Origin: Clostridiales bacterium
GTDB taxonomy: Bacteria > Bacillota > Clostridia > Peptostreptococcales > Acidaminobacteraceae
Assembly: GCA_016342415.1 (NCBI GenBank)
Contig: JAEIOD010000020.1
Coordinates: 1 to 64,000 of the forward strand
DNA length: 64,000 bases
Direction: 5' to 3'
In this document: positions 53,008 to 62,733 of the stretch, piece after piece
Numbering within the stretch: the first letter of the stretch is position 1
Layout: every line of letters starts with the position of its first letter
The notes under the pieces: model-generated
Seen by the model: only the letters and a program-made list of their open reading frames with translations
Told to the model about the DNA's origin: nothing
Database searches by the model: none
Translations under genes and position numbers: made by a program

Positions 53008-53572
53008 CAGATTCCCATGCATCTAATTTTTCTTGGATTAAATCATATGTTTGTGATGAAATTTCAGGTAACTCACCACCCATAAATTCCTTCGCTTGTT
53101 CAAATCCTTCTTCGATAGCGTCTCTTAATAGTGATAATTTACCTTTATCACCATTTGAGATGCTCTTTGCAAAGTCAACAATCCTATCACTAACAGCTTC
53201 TGGACTTAGAGGACCACCTTCTTCAATCATTTGTTTGGCTTCATCTCTTGCCTGTTGATCTACTTTGATATCTTCTGGCTTTAAATCTTTTAGAAGATCA
53301 AGTTCAATGCCTTGTCTTTTAAGTAAATCTTCTACGATTTGTCTCAAATGCTCTTTAGCTTGATTCGTTTCTTCTATTAATAGTGAGATATCTACTTGAT
53401 CAGTTTTTTCGATATGTTTATTTTTATTATATACAGCTACAGGATTATCTACTTTCACTTTTTCATATTTTGTGTGTTCTTTTACTTGGATTTTAGATGA
53501 GCCATCCTTTTTAACTTGTACCTTTACTTGACTTTTATAAGCTTCAACTTTAGCTGTGTCAACAATTCTCAT
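53000..53572 (-). CDS. Unknown charged helical protein
   Basis: About 190 residues from ATG 53572 (MRIVDTAKVEAYK), which has an AAGGAGG site; an in-frame ATG 33 bp upstream lacks one. The N-terminal 70 residues are basic and beta/linker-like, residues 75-125 are charged helix, and the C-terminal 75 residues (GPLSPEAVSDRIVDFAKSIS to EKLDAWESEQ) form a helical domain resembling small domains found in flagellar-associated proteins of Clostridia. The function is unknown. No signal peptide or membrane helix. Confidence 0.72.
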   Translation of the reverse strand: MRIVDTAKVEAYKSQVKVQVKKDGSSKIQVKEHTKYEKVKVDNPVAVYNKNKHIEKTDQVDISLLIEETNQAKEHLRQIVEDLLKRQGIELDLLKDLKPEDIKVDQQARDEAKQMIEEGGPLSPEAVSDRIVDFAKSISNGDKGKLSLLRDAIEEGFEQAKEFMGGELPEISSQTYDLIQEKLDAWESEQ

Positions 53573-53728
53573 AATAAAACCTCCTTGTATTATGTGTATA
53601 CCCAATAAGAATGGATATATACAATCTATATTATTACTATCGTCAAAAATAGAAAAAAGTTTAATTTGACGTTTTAGTGACGAAGTAAGGGTAGACTTGA
53701 GATAGTTAAATAATGAAAGGGGAAAAGG

Positions 53729-55753
53729 ATGATTAATAATTTGAATATCAGTGAAACAATGACAATTAAATTGGATAAGACTTTACCAGAATATCCGGAG
53801 TTTGTAGAAGGGATACGTAGAGCTCCAAAAAGAGAATTTACTTTAACTCAAGACCAGACAGAATTGGCTCTTAAAAATGCACTTAGATATGTAGATGAGG
53901 AGTTCCATGAAGTATTAGCACCAGAATTTTTAGATGAACTTTATACACATGGTAGAATCTATGGTTATAGATTTAGACCCGCTGGAAATATCAAAGGTAA
54001 ATCAATTGATGAATACAAAGGTGTTTGTATAGCTGCAAGAGCTATTCAAGTTATGATTGATAACAACTTAGACTTTGATATAGCATTATATCCTTATGAG
54101 TTAGTTACATATGGAGAGACGGGACAGGTATGTCAAAACTGGATGCAATATAGGTTGATTGTAAAGTATTTAGAAGTTATGACAGAAAATCAAACACTTT
54201 CAATTATGTCGGGTCATCCTCTTGGACTCTTCGTTTCACATCCAGAAGCACCTAGAGCAATTATGACAAATGCCTTAATGATTGGTATGTATGATAATCC
54301 TGAAGCTTGGCATAAAGCTGCAGCACTAGGTGTTGCAAATTATGGTCAGATGACAGCTGGTGGTTTTATGTATATAGGACCTCAAGGTATTGTACACGGT
54401 ACGTTTAACACGGTTATGAATGCTGGTAGACTCAAATACAATGTACCTGATGATGGTGACTTAGGGGGATTGTTATATGTAACATCTGGTTTGGGTGGCA
54501 TGTCAGGCGCTCAAGGTAAAGCGGTTAAGATTGCAAATGGCGTTGGTATCATCGCTGAAGTTGACCACTCAAGAGTGATGACACGATACGAACAAGGTTG
54601 GGTTGATGAGTATTCAGATGATCCTGCTAAAGTATTTGCATCAGCACAAGAATATATGGATAAAAAAGAAGGTCGTGCCATTGCATTCCATGGTAATGTA
54701 GTAGATCTTTTAGAATATGCGGTAGAGCAAAATATTACAATTCACTTATTATCAGATCAAACATCATGTCATGCACCGTATTCAGGTGGATACTGTCCAC
54801 AAGGATTAACATTTGATGAAAGAACAGAACTTTTAGGAACTGATAAAAATGCGTTTAGAAAATTAGTAGATATTTCTTTAGTAAAGCATTATGATAATAT
54901 TAAGAAATTAGTAGCTAATGGATCATACTTCTTTGATTATGGTAACAGTTTCATGAAGGCTATTTATGATGCCGGTGTTGAGGAAATCTGTAAAAATGGA
55001 GTGGATGAGACAGATGGTTTCATTTGGCCTTCATATGTAGAAGATATTATGGGACCTATGTTATTTGATTATGGTTATGGACCATTCAGATGGGTTTGTT
55101 TGACAGGAAATCCTGAAGATTTAAGAAAAACCGACCATGCAGCGATGAGTGTTATTGATCCCAATAGAAGAGGTCAAGACAGAGATAATTATGTATGGGT
55201 AAGAGATGCAGAAAAAAATCAATTAGTTGTTGGTACACAAGCGAGAATCTTATATCAAGATGCACTTGGTAGAAGAGATATTGCACTTAAGTTTAACGAC
55301 ATGGTTAGAAAAGGTGAAATTGGACCTATTATGTTGGGTAGAGATCACCATGATACAGGTGGAACAGATTCACCGTTTAGAGAGACTTCAAATATCAAAG
55401 ATGGTTCTAATGTTATGGCTGAAATGGCAACTCAATGTTTCGCTGGTAATACTGCAAGAGGAATGACTATGGTAGCGCTTCACAATGGTGGTGGTGTTGG
55501 TATCGGTAAATCAATCAATGGTGGATTTGGTATGGTATTAGATGGCTCTAGTAGAGTGGATGATATTTTAATGCGCTCAATTCCATGGGATACTATGGTT
55601 GGTGTTGCAAGAAGAGCATGGGCTAGAAATGAAAATGCCATGACCACTTCAGCAGAATACAATAAAATTCGTACAGAAGATCATATCACAATTCCGTTTG
55701 TAGCAGATGCAGATTTGGTTAAGAACTTAGTGTCAAAGACGTATAAAAAATAA
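53729..55753 (+). CDS. hutU: Urocanate hydratase, long form
   Basis: 674 residues. The NAD+-binding part has GLGGMSGAQGKAVKIANG and the active-site region QTSCHAPYSGGYCPQG; the conserved DHHDTGGTDSPFRETS block lies near the C-terminus. It converts urocanate to imidazolonepropionate using tightly bound NAD+ as electrophile. It is longer than the 550-residue Bacillus/Pseudomonas enzyme; longer forms of this length occur in anaerobes. First gene of the histidine-degradation cluster; strong AAAGGGGAAAAGG stretch before the ATG. No histidine ammonia-lyase gene (hutH) precedes it. Confidence 0.93.
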   Translation: MINNLNISETMTIKLDKTLPEYPEFVEGIRRAPKREFTLTQDQTELALKNALRYVDEEFHEVLAPEFLDELYTHGRIYGYRFRPAGNIKGKSIDEYKGVCIAARAIQVMIDNNLDFDIALYPYELVTYGETGQVCQNWMQYRLIVKYLEVMTENQTLSIMSGHPLGLFVSHPEAPRAIMTNALMIGMYDNPEAWHKAAALGVANYGQMTAGGFMYIGPQGIVHGTFNTVMNAGRLKYNVPDDGDLGGLLYVTSGLGGMSGAQGKAVKIANGVGIIAEVDHSRVMTRYEQGWVDEYSDDPAKVFASAQEYMDKKEGRAIAFHGNVVDLLEYAVEQNITIHLLSDQTSCHAPYSGGYCPQGLTFDERTELLGTDKNAFRKLVDISLVKHYDNIKKLVANGSYFFDYGNSFMKAIYDAGVEEICKNGVDETDGFIWPSYVEDIMGPMLFDYGYGPFRWVCLTGNPEDLRKTDHAAMSVIDPNRRGQDRDNYVWVRDAEKNQLVVGTQARILYQDALGRRDIALKFNDMVRKGEIGPIMLGRDHHDTGGTDSPFRETSNIKDGSNVMAEMATQCFAGNTARGMTMVALHNGGGVGIGKSINGGFGMVLDGSSRVDDILMRSIPWDTMVGVARRAWARNENAMTTSAEYNKIRTEDHITIPFVADADLVKNLVSKTYKK

Positions 55754-55760
55754 TAAATGT

Positions 55761-55786
55761 ATATCCTGAACTTGCGTTCAGGATAT
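55761..55786 (+). terminator. Hairpin between hutU and ftcD
   Basis: ATATCCTGAAC with GTTCAGGATAT (11-bp perfect) around TTGC, followed by TCTCAT rather than a T-run. Probably a partial attenuator or mRNA end-protecting stem separating hutU from the rest. Confidence 0.55.
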
Positions 55787-55820
55787 TCTCATATAAACTT
55801 TTAATTAATGGAGGATCATT

Positions 55821-56726
55821 ATGTCTCAAAAAAGAAAGATTGTTCAATGTGTACCTAACTTTAGTGAAGGTAGAGATTTAGACGTTGTAGAAAAAATCGT
55901 TGCACCTTTAAGAGGTAAAGAAGGTGTTAACCTTTTAAGCTATGAGCCGGATAAAGATTACAACAGAATGGTTGTAACAGTAATCGGTGAGCCTCAAGCT
56001 GTTAAAAATGCAGTTTTGGAAGCTATTGGTGTTGCTAGAGATTTAATTGATATGACTAAGCACGAAGGTCAACATTCAAGAATGGGCGCAACTGATGTTG
56101 TACCGTTTATTCCGATTAGAAATGTTTCTATGGATGAAGCAGTTGAATTAGCAGCTGAAATGGGAAAAGCAATCAATGAAGCTTATGATATCCCGGTATT
56201 CTTATATGAAGATGCTGCAACTAAAGCAGATAGAAAAAACCTTGCGAAAGTAAGAAAAGGTCAATTCGAAGGTATGCCTGAAAAGTTAAAAGATCCTAAA
56301 TGGGCACCAGATTTTGGTAAAGCGGAGATTCACCCAACTGCTGGTGTTACAGCTGTTGCTGCTAGAAAACCATTGGTAGCTTACAACATTGATTTGGATA
56401 CAACAGATGTAGAAATTGCAAACAAAATTGCTAAGACAATCCGTCACTCTGGTGGTGGTTATAGATTTATTAAAGCTGGCGGTGTTGAGATTCCAGAAAG
56501 AGGTATCTGTCAAGTAACGATGAACCTTACAGATTACACAAAAACTTCTATGTACAGAGCTTTTGAAGCAGTGAAGATGGAAGCAAGAAGATACGGCGTA
56601 AACGTTACTGGTAGTGAAGTTGTTGGTTTGGTACCAATGGAAGCACTTATTGATGCTGCTGCATACTACCTAGGATTGTATGGTTTTGATATGGATAAAG
56701 TATTAGAAACCAGCTTAATGGAGTAA
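55821..56726 (+). CDS. ftcD: Glutamate formimidoyltransferase
   Basis: 301 residues, matching the N-terminal and middle domain of formiminotransferase: VQCVPNFSEGRD, KHEGQHSRMGATDVVPFIP (catalytic His in the HEGQHSR block) and HPTAGVTAVAARKPLVAYN. It moves the formimino group of N-formimino-glutamate to tetrahydrofolate, releasing glutamate. The cyclodeaminase activity is on a separate gene (fchA) downstream instead of being fused as in animals. RBS GGAGG; hutI follows after 3 bp. Confidence 0.95.
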   Translation: MSQKRKIVQCVPNFSEGRDLDVVEKIVAPLRGKEGVNLLSYEPDKDYNRMVVTVIGEPQAVKNAVLEAIGVARDLIDMTKHEGQHSRMGATDVVPFIPIRNVSMDEAVELAAEMGKAINEAYDIPVFLYEDAATKADRKNLAKVRKGQFEGMPEKLKDPKWAPDFGKAEIHPTAGVTAVAARKPLVAYNIDLDTTDVEIANKIAKTIRHSGGGYRFIKAGGVEIPERGICQVTMNLTDYTKTSMYRAFEAVKMEARRYGVNVTGSEVVGLVPMEALIDAAAYYLGLYGFDMDKVLETSLME

Positions 56727-56729
56727 CTC

Positions 56730-57980
56730 ATGAATAAAATATTAATTGTTAATGCCAATGAACTAGTAACATGCTCAGGTCATGAAGCGAAGTTTGGTCC
56801 TGAAGCGATGAATGACTTAGGCGTCATCTCTAATGGTGCTATAGCTATGGAAGACGGTATCATCACACATGTGGGCACTACTGAAGAAGTATTATCACAG
56901 ATTAATCAAGATGATTATGCTGTAATCGATGCGACAGAAAAAGCTGTATTGCCTGGTTTTGTTGATTCTCATACACATTTCATATTCGGAGGTTATAGAG
57001 CTGATGAGTATGATTGGAGACTTAGAGGTCTTTCTTATGTTGAAATCATGAATAGAGGTGGAGGTATTATCAACTCTGTTAAAGGAACTGATGAAGCATC
57101 TCTTGATGAACTGGTTGAACTAGGTCTTAAAAGATTAGACAGCATGCTTTCTTTTGGTGTAACAACTGTAGAGGGTAAGTCTGGCTATGGTCTTTATAAA
57201 GAGACTGAATTAAAGCAACTGGAAGCTTTGAAACAATGTGATGACTCACATCCTATAGATGTTGTAAAAACGTTCTTAGGGGCTCATTCAGTGCCTAAGG
57301 AGTATAAGGGACGTGGACATGAGTTTATTGATTATTTAATTGATGAAGTGCTACCAATCGTTGCAGAAAATAACTTGGCAGAATACTGCGATATTTTCTG
57401 TGAAGATAAAGTATTCTCAGTAGAAGAATCAAGAAAGTTATTATTAACAGCTCAGAAGATGGGCTTGAAATCAAAAATACATGCAGATGAAATTGTTCAA
57501 CTGGGTGGTGCAGAGCTGGCCGCTGAAATAAAGGCAACTTCTGCAGATCATTTGTTACAAGCATCAGACGAAGGTATTAAAGCAATGGCTGAAGCTGGTG
57601 TGATAGCAACATGTTTACCGTGTACAGCATTTTCTTTGAAAGAGCATTATGCACGTGCTAGATTTATGGTGGACTCAGGGTGTGCTGTGGCAGTTGCAAC
57701 AGACTTCAATCCTGGAAGCTGTCATACTGAGTCGATTCCACTAGCAATAGCGTTATCAACTCTGTATATGGGTCTAACAACAGAGGAAACAATTTCAGCA
57801 CTTACAATCAATGGTGCAGCTGCTGTTGGCAGAGCTGACACAGTAGGTTCTTTAGATGTTGGTAAAAAAGCAGATATTGTAATTCATGAATTCCCATCAT
57901 ATAAGTTCTTACCATATCATATTGGTGTAAGTACTGTAGAAGTGGTTATTAAAAATGGAGAAGTGGCATTTGTAAAATAG
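56730..57980 (+). CDS. hutI: Imidazolonepropionase
   Basis: 416 residues, amidohydrolase fold. Metal ligands: FVDSHTHFIFGG (H-x-H), SVPKEYKG, HADEIVQLGGAELA and DFNPGSCH with the conserved Asp. It opens the imidazolone ring to give N-formimino-L-glutamate, the substrate of ftcD. It starts 3 bp after ftcD and is 8 bp before fchA. Length and motifs are normal. Confidence 0.96.
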   Translation: MNKILIVNANELVTCSGHEAKFGPEAMNDLGVISNGAIAMEDGIITHVGTTEEVLSQINQDDYAVIDATEKAVLPGFVDSHTHFIFGGYRADEYDWRLRGLSYVEIMNRGGGIINSVKGTDEASLDELVELGLKRLDSMLSFGVTTVEGKSGYGLYKETELKQLEALKQCDDSHPIDVVKTFLGAHSVPKEYKGRGHEFIDYLIDEVLPIVAENNLAEYCDIFCEDKVFSVEESRKLLLTAQKMGLKSKIHADEIVQLGGAELAAEIKATSADHLLQASDEGIKAMAEAGVIATCLPCTAFSLKEHYARARFMVDSGCAVAVATDFNPGSCHTESIPLAIALSTLYMGLTTEETISALTINGAAAVGRADTVGSLDVGKKADIVIHEFPSYKFLPYHIGVSTVEVVIKNGEVAFVK

Positions 57981-57988
57981 GGGGACAT

Positions 57989-58606
57989 ATGTTAGTAAAT
58001 AAAAATATAGTAGATTTTGTTGCAACAACAGCTTCAAATGAACCTGTACCAGGTGGAGGTAGTATTGCAGCACTTTCGGGTGCCTTAGCAGCAGCACTTG
58101 CTGAGATGGTAGCTAACCTTACAATTGGTAAGAAAAAATACGTAGAAGTAGAATCTGAAATGAAGGGCATTGTTGAAGCACTAGAAGTGAAGAGACAAGA
58201 ACTTGTAGAACTAATTGATAAAGATGCTTCATCATTTGATGAAGTTATGAAAGCTTTCAAACTTCCAAAAGAAACGGATGAAGAAAAAGTTACTAGAACA
58301 AACGCTATTCAAGAAGGTACAAAGTACGCTGCATCTGTACCACTTCAAACTGCAAAAATTGCTTACTCAATCATGGAGTATTCAAAGGTAGTAGTTGAAA
58401 AGGGTAATACAAATGCGGTAACTGATGGTGCTGTATCTGCAATGATGGCAAGAACGGCTGTATTGTCGGCTCTTATGAATGTTAAGATTAATTTAGGGTC
58501 AATCAAAGATGAGAAGTTCGTTGCTGATATGACTGAAGAAGTGAAGACATTAGAAGCAGCAGCAATCAAGTTTGAAACTGAAATATTAGCAGTTGTAAAA
58601 CTATAA
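57989..58606 (+). CDS. fchA: Formiminotetrahydrofolate cyclodeaminase
   Basis: 205 residues, all-helical family. PVPGGGSIAALSGALAAAL near the N-terminus and GNTNAVTDGAVSAMMARTA are characteristic. It turns 5-formiminotetrahydrofolate into 5,10-methenyltetrahydrofolate and ammonia, completing the one-carbon branch of histidine degradation to glutamate. Last gene of hutU-ftcD-hutI-fchA, followed by a terminator. GGGGG site. Confidence 0.95.
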   Translation: MLVNKNIVDFVATTASNEPVPGGGSIAALSGALAAALAEMVANLTIGKKKYVEVESEMKGIVEALEVKRQELVELIDKDASSFDEVMKAFKLPKETDEEKVTRTNAIQEGTKYAASVPLQTAKIAYSIMEYSKVVVEKGNTNAVTDGAVSAMMARTAVLSALMNVKINLGSIKDEKFVADMTEEVKTLEAAAIKFETEILAVVKL

Positions 58607-58615
58607 TCAATACTC

Positions 58616-58647
58616 AAAAGAGTCCGCCTGAAAACGGATTCTTTTTT
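58616..58647 (+). terminator. Terminator of the histidine-degradation cluster
   Basis: AAAAGAGTCCG pairs with CGGATTCTTTT (one G-U) around an 8-nt loop, followed by TT; the T-tract is within the right arm. Confidence 0.85.
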
Positions 58648-58741
58648 GTTTATACGTGAAATATAAGGATTTCAATTTATTCTAGTTCACTTTCTAATAC
58701 AATTCAACTTAAATTTATAGTAAAAATGTAAGGTGGAATCA

Positions 58742-58769
58742 TTGAAAGTATTCAGGTTGAAAGTATTCA
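58742..58769 (+). repeat. Tandem 13-bp direct repeat
   Basis: TTGAAAGTATTCA occurs at 58742-58754 and again at 58757-58769 (15-bp period), about 100 bp before a small membrane-protein gene. Possible regulator site; a TTGACT (58795-58800) follows but has no well-spaced -10. Confidence 0.6.
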
Positions 58770-58873
58770 ATTGATTTTTAGGCAAACATTTGTTTTGACT
58801 ATAAAGATTTACATTTCTGTGAGATAATTAATATGGATGAATAAACATGTTTGAAGTGATAAAAGGAGTGGCT

Positions 58874-59038
58874 ATGAATCGGATCAATGAAAAAACTTAC
58901 AAGAGTATCAGAAAAACTGGTATATTTAATTTAGTATTTGGCATCGTACTTATTATTGGTGGTGTTTCTCTTGGAACGCTAAGCATTGTAAATGGCAGTA
59001 AGTTACTTGCTAATAAAAATCTTAGAAATCTTCTATAA
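58874..59038 (+). CDS. Small membrane protein, unknown
   Basis: 54 residues from ATG 58874 (MNRINEKTYKSIRKT), preceded by AAAGGAG at a good distance; an upstream in-frame ATG (58847) has no site. One strong hydrophobic segment (about 16-42: FNLVFGIVLIIGGVSLGTLSIV, about 22 residues, first ten FNLVFGIVLI) and a short basic tail with NKNLRNLL. Similar small single-helix proteins are frequent and uncharacterised in Firmicutes. Confidence 0.7.
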   Translation: MNRINEKTYKSIRKTGIFNLVFGIVLIIGGVSLGTLSIVNGSKLLANKNLRNLL

Positions 59039-59063
59039 GAAACTAAAATTTACTATAATAATA

Positions 59064-59098
59064 AAAGAGTGAATCTAAGTTATTTAGATTCACTCTTT
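59064..59098 (-). terminator. Terminator between the small membrane gene and HD gene
   Basis: A 15-bp perfect stem, AAAGAGTGAATCTAA with TTAGATTCACTCTTT, and a 5-nt loop. The sequence after it on the minus strand is T-rich (TTATTATTAT), so it mainly serves the HD gene, but it may act both ways. Confidence 0.85.
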
Positions 59099-59100
59099 CA

Positions 59101-59664
59101 TTATCCTAATATGGTTAAGCCGGACTCATTTAAAAATACTTCCTGCTCAACTAATCCACTCACTATAATGTCGATGTGGTCATTAAATTCAATTTCAAGT
59201 GCTTCCATTGAAGAGGTAAGTTCTTCTCTATTAACAGCTTTTGCAAAGGCTTTATCCTTCATTTTCTTCTTGACTGACTTACCTTTTAGACCTTCTAGTT
59301 TTGTAGGTCTCATCAGCGCAATAGCTATTATGAAACTAGCCATTTCATCTACTGCATGTAGACATTTTCTTTCCATTGTATCCCTTGGTATAGGACTGTT
59401 ATCACCGTGTGACAAAATAGAGTCAATAAAGACTTGATCTAAATCAGTGTCTTTTAAAAGTTCAGGTGCTTTTTGGGGATGTACATCTGGATATTTTTCA
59501 AAATCTATATCGTGAAGTAACCCGAGCAATCCCCAGCGTTCTTCATCTTCTCCAAATTTTTTCGCATATGCTTTCATGGCTGCTTCTACAGCTAAAGAAT
59601 GGCGAAAAACTCTTTGAGTTTCTACATGCGTTTTTAATAATGCTAATCCTTCATCTCTGTTCAT
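59101..59664 (-). CDS. HD-domain phosphohydrolase
   Basis: 187 residues, one HD domain. H22 in RHSLAVE, the doublet HDID in GLLHDIDFEKYP (about 51-54), H86 in ILSHGDN and the later acidic HAVDEM correspond to the usual H...HD...H...D set. Proteins of this size act on nucleotides or related phosphates; the substrate is unknown. AGGAGG site before the ATG. Single gene. Confidence 0.82.
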   Translation of the reverse strand: MNRDEGLALLKTHVETQRVFRHSLAVEAAMKAYAKKFGEDEERWGLLGLLHDIDFEKYPDVHPQKAPELLKDTDLDQVFIDSILSHGDNSPIPRDTMERKCLHAVDEMASFIIAIALMRPTKLEGLKGKSVKKKMKDKAFAKAVNREELTSSMEALEIEFNDHIDIIVSGLVEQEVFLNESGLTILG

Positions 59665-59840
59665 ATAAACCTCCTATTTTTACTAATCATATCCGAAATT
59701 TTATATTTTCTCAATAAATATCTGAATATTCGAATAAATTTTTATAGTCTGTTTATATCTTAATTATACTTTCATAATATATCAAAAATGGATAAAGAAA
59801 AGGTTGATTTCAACGATATAGTCAAAAATGATGATACAAT

Positions 59841-59930
59841 GTATACATGAATAACCCCTCATAGAACTGTATAAGAGATGCCCCTCTTTATATCGATCAA
59901 CTAAAACTGCCTAAGGGTAGTTTTTTTTTG
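59841..59930 (+). ncRNA. Possible short RNA or attenuator
   Basis: Within the 484-bp gap 59665-60148. A TACAAT (59835-59840) is followed by a hairpin TATAAGAG-ATGCCC-CTCTTTATA (59870-59892, one bulge) and by a clear terminator: AAACTGCC with GGTAGTTT around TAAG (59904-59923) and nine T. CCCCTC occurs twice (59855, 59881). No known riboswitch was recognised. No well-placed -35 box. The rest of the gap, 59931-60096, holds nothing I can name. Confidence 0.45.
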
Positions 59931-60096
59931 TTTAGATAATTGAATGTGATTAAAACAATATAACGGCATGTTAAATAAATTTGGATAGAGACAAAAAATA
60001 GATAGGTTTAAAAGACTTATAAGTTATCTTTTGGTCGTAAATGTAAGGCTTTATCAACAATAAAATATTGAGATTTGAATACTTTTTTACTTTTCA

Positions 60097-60126
60097 TTGG
60101 CTTTTTTATCTTTTTTTTAGTAAAAT
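60097..60126 (+). promoter_or_regulatory. Promoter and operator half-site of the LacI-type gene
   Basis: TTGGCT (60097-60102), 18 bp, TAAAAT (60121-60126). TTTTAGTAAAA overlaps the -10 (60116-60126), the same word as in the operator of the ABC operon at 61304, suggesting autoregulation. Confidence 0.6.
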
Positions 60127-60133
60127 GTATTAA

Positions 60134-61174
<1,041 letters not shown>

Positions 61175-61176
61175 TG

Positions 61177-61208
61177 TTTTCATTGGTTTTTTATTTTTTT
61201 TACTAAAA
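61177..61208 (+). repeat. Second copy of the LacI-gene flanking repeat
   Basis: TTTTCATTGG followed by T-rich sequence and TTTTACTAAAA (61198-61208) closely resembles 60091-60126 upstream of the regulator, 1086 bp away. The TTTTACTAAAA word is the reverse complement of TTTTAGTAAAA. Confidence 0.55.
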
Positions 61209-61303
61209 AATAGGTAAAACGACCCTGTAATGGCTATTGTAGATGCTTAACAAGTTTTTATATTTTGCAATATGGCGAATATTATGAAAATAACACGAAT
61301 AAT

Positions 61304-61345
61304 TTTAGTAAAAATATTGACTTTTTACTAAATAAGAAATACAAT
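61304..61345 (+). promoter_or_regulatory. Promoter and operator of the sugar ABC operon
   Basis: TTGACT (61317-61322), 17 bp, TACAAT (61340-61345). A perfect 11-bp inverted repeat TTTAGTAAAAA (61304-61314) and TTTTTACTAAA (61322-61332) with a 7-bp spacer covers the -35 box. A regulator bound here would block RNA polymerase. Confidence 0.8.
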
Positions 61346-61386
61346 TTAGTTGTAAGATAACTTAGGGAAGAAACTAGGAGGGGACA

Positions 61387-62676
61387 ATGAAGAAAATATT
61401 ATCGTTAATGATAATTCTTGCATTAGTGTTATCACTAGCAGCATGTGGTAATAATGATGAGGCAAGTGGAACAATGGAAATTAAGGAAGATGGTAAAATT
61501 ACAATATGGGCTTGGGATCCAAACTTTAATATTGCAATTATGGAAGAAGCAAAAGCACGTTTTGCTGATATGTATCCTGATATGGAAATTGAAATTGTTG
61601 ATTATGCTAAGGGAGATTTAGAGCAGAAATTACATACAAACTTAGCCTCTGGTGTTACTACTGGTTTACCAGACATAGTTTTAATCGAGGATTATAATGC
61701 ACAGATGTATTTACAATCATATCCAGGCAGTTTCACAGATTTAACTGGGAAAGTACCTCATGGTGATTTTGTAGATTATAAAACGGAATTAATGACTTTA
61801 AACTCAAAAATTTATGGTGTTCCTTTTGACTCGGGTGTTGCTGGTTTCTACTATAGATCAGATGTTTTATCTGAAGCTGGATATGAAGCCAAAGATTTAG
61901 AGAATATCACTTGGGATGACTATTTAGAAATTGCACAAGATGTAAAAGATAAAACAGGTACAGCTATGTTAGCATTTGATCCTAATGATGGTGGTTTAAT
62001 GAGAATAATGATGCAATCTGCTGGTCAATGGTACACAGATGCAGAAGGTAATCCCTCATTGGCTTCAAACAAAGCATTGATTGAAGCGGTTAGAGTATAC
62101 AGAGAAATTGCTGGATCTGATTGGATCAAACCAACGAGTGGTTGGGGAGAATGGGTTGGTGCTTTCAACAGTGGTGAGACAGCGTCTGTTATTACTGGTG
62201 TATGGATTACAGGATCTGTAAAAGCTGAAGCTTCTCAATCTGGCATGTGGGCAGTGGCGCCTGTTCCTAGATTAAATGTTGAAGGATCAAAAAACGCTTC
62301 TAACTTGGGTGGTTCGAGTTGGTATGTATTAGACAGCTCTGAAAATAAAGGTGCTGCAATTGAATTTTTAAATGAAACTTATGGAAAAGACGTAGATTTC
62401 TATCAAAAGATTTTAATAGACCGTGGTGCTGTTGGTTCATTTAAACCATCACAAACGGGTTCTGCATATTCAGAAGCTGATCCATTCTTTAATGGTCAAA
62501 AAGTTTATGCTGATTTCTCAAAATGGATGACTGAAATTCCAGCAATTAGCTTTGGAACCTATACTTATGAAGCTGATGCTGCAATTTTTGCAAATATGGG
62601 TGATGTTTATAATGGTGGTTCAATTGAAGAGGCTCTAAAAAAATCTGAAGAGCAATTAAAATCACAAATACAATAA
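61387..62676 (+). CDS. Sugar ABC transporter substrate-binding lipoprotein
   Basis: 429 residues. A lipoprotein signal peptide with LAAC lipobox (C20) is followed by a family 1 solute-binding fold: ITIWAWDPNFNIAIMEEAK, GLPDIVLIEDYNAQMYL and the YGVPFDSGVAGFYYRSDVL block. Located outside, it delivers an oligosaccharide or sugar to the permeases downstream. The sugar cannot be told from the sequence. First gene of the operon, controlled by the operator at 61304; a strong hairpin follows it, which commonly keeps binding protein in excess over permease. Confidence 0.94.
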   Translation: MKKILSLMIILALVLSLAACGNNDEASGTMEIKEDGKITIWAWDPNFNIAIMEEAKARFADMYPDMEIEIVDYAKGDLEQKLHTNLASGVTTGLPDIVLIEDYNAQMYLQSYPGSFTDLTGKVPHGDFVDYKTELMTLNSKIYGVPFDSGVAGFYYRSDVLSEAGYEAKDLENITWDDYLEIAQDVKDKTGTAMLAFDPNDGGLMRIMMQSAGQWYTDAEGNPSLASNKALIEAVRVYREIAGSDWIKPTSGWGEWVGAFNSGETASVITGVWITGSVKAEASQSGMWAVAPVPRLNVEGSKNASNLGGSSWYVLDSSENKGAAIEFLNETYGKDVDFYQKILIDRGAVGSFKPSQTGSAYSEADPFFNGQKVYADFSKWMTEIPAISFGTYTYEADAAIFANMGDVYNGGSIEEALKKSEEQLKSQIQ

Positions 62677-62688
62677 TCTGCAACTATT

Positions 62689-62712
62689 AAACGGGGCTGA
62701 TGCCCCGTTTTT
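62689..62712 (+). terminator. Hairpin after the binding-protein gene
   Basis: AAACGGGGC with GCCCCGTTT around TGAT, then TT. Probably a partial terminator that lowers permease expression relative to the binding protein. Confidence 0.8.
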
Positions 62713-62733
62713 CTCATGATAGGAAGGTCGAAT

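Noticed and set aside
52897..53022. N-terminal extension of MgtC from the upstream ATG
   Set aside because: The extra residues do not match MgtC, overlap the neighbouring terminator and have no site.
59069..59437. Plus-strand frame of 122 codons opposite the HD-domain gene
   Set aside because: The minus-strand frame has HD motifs and a ribosome binding site; this one has neither.
59870..59930. preQ1-I riboswitch
   Set aside because: The hairpin and A-rich tail are reminiscent, but the conserved loop and the pseudoknot sequence do not match.
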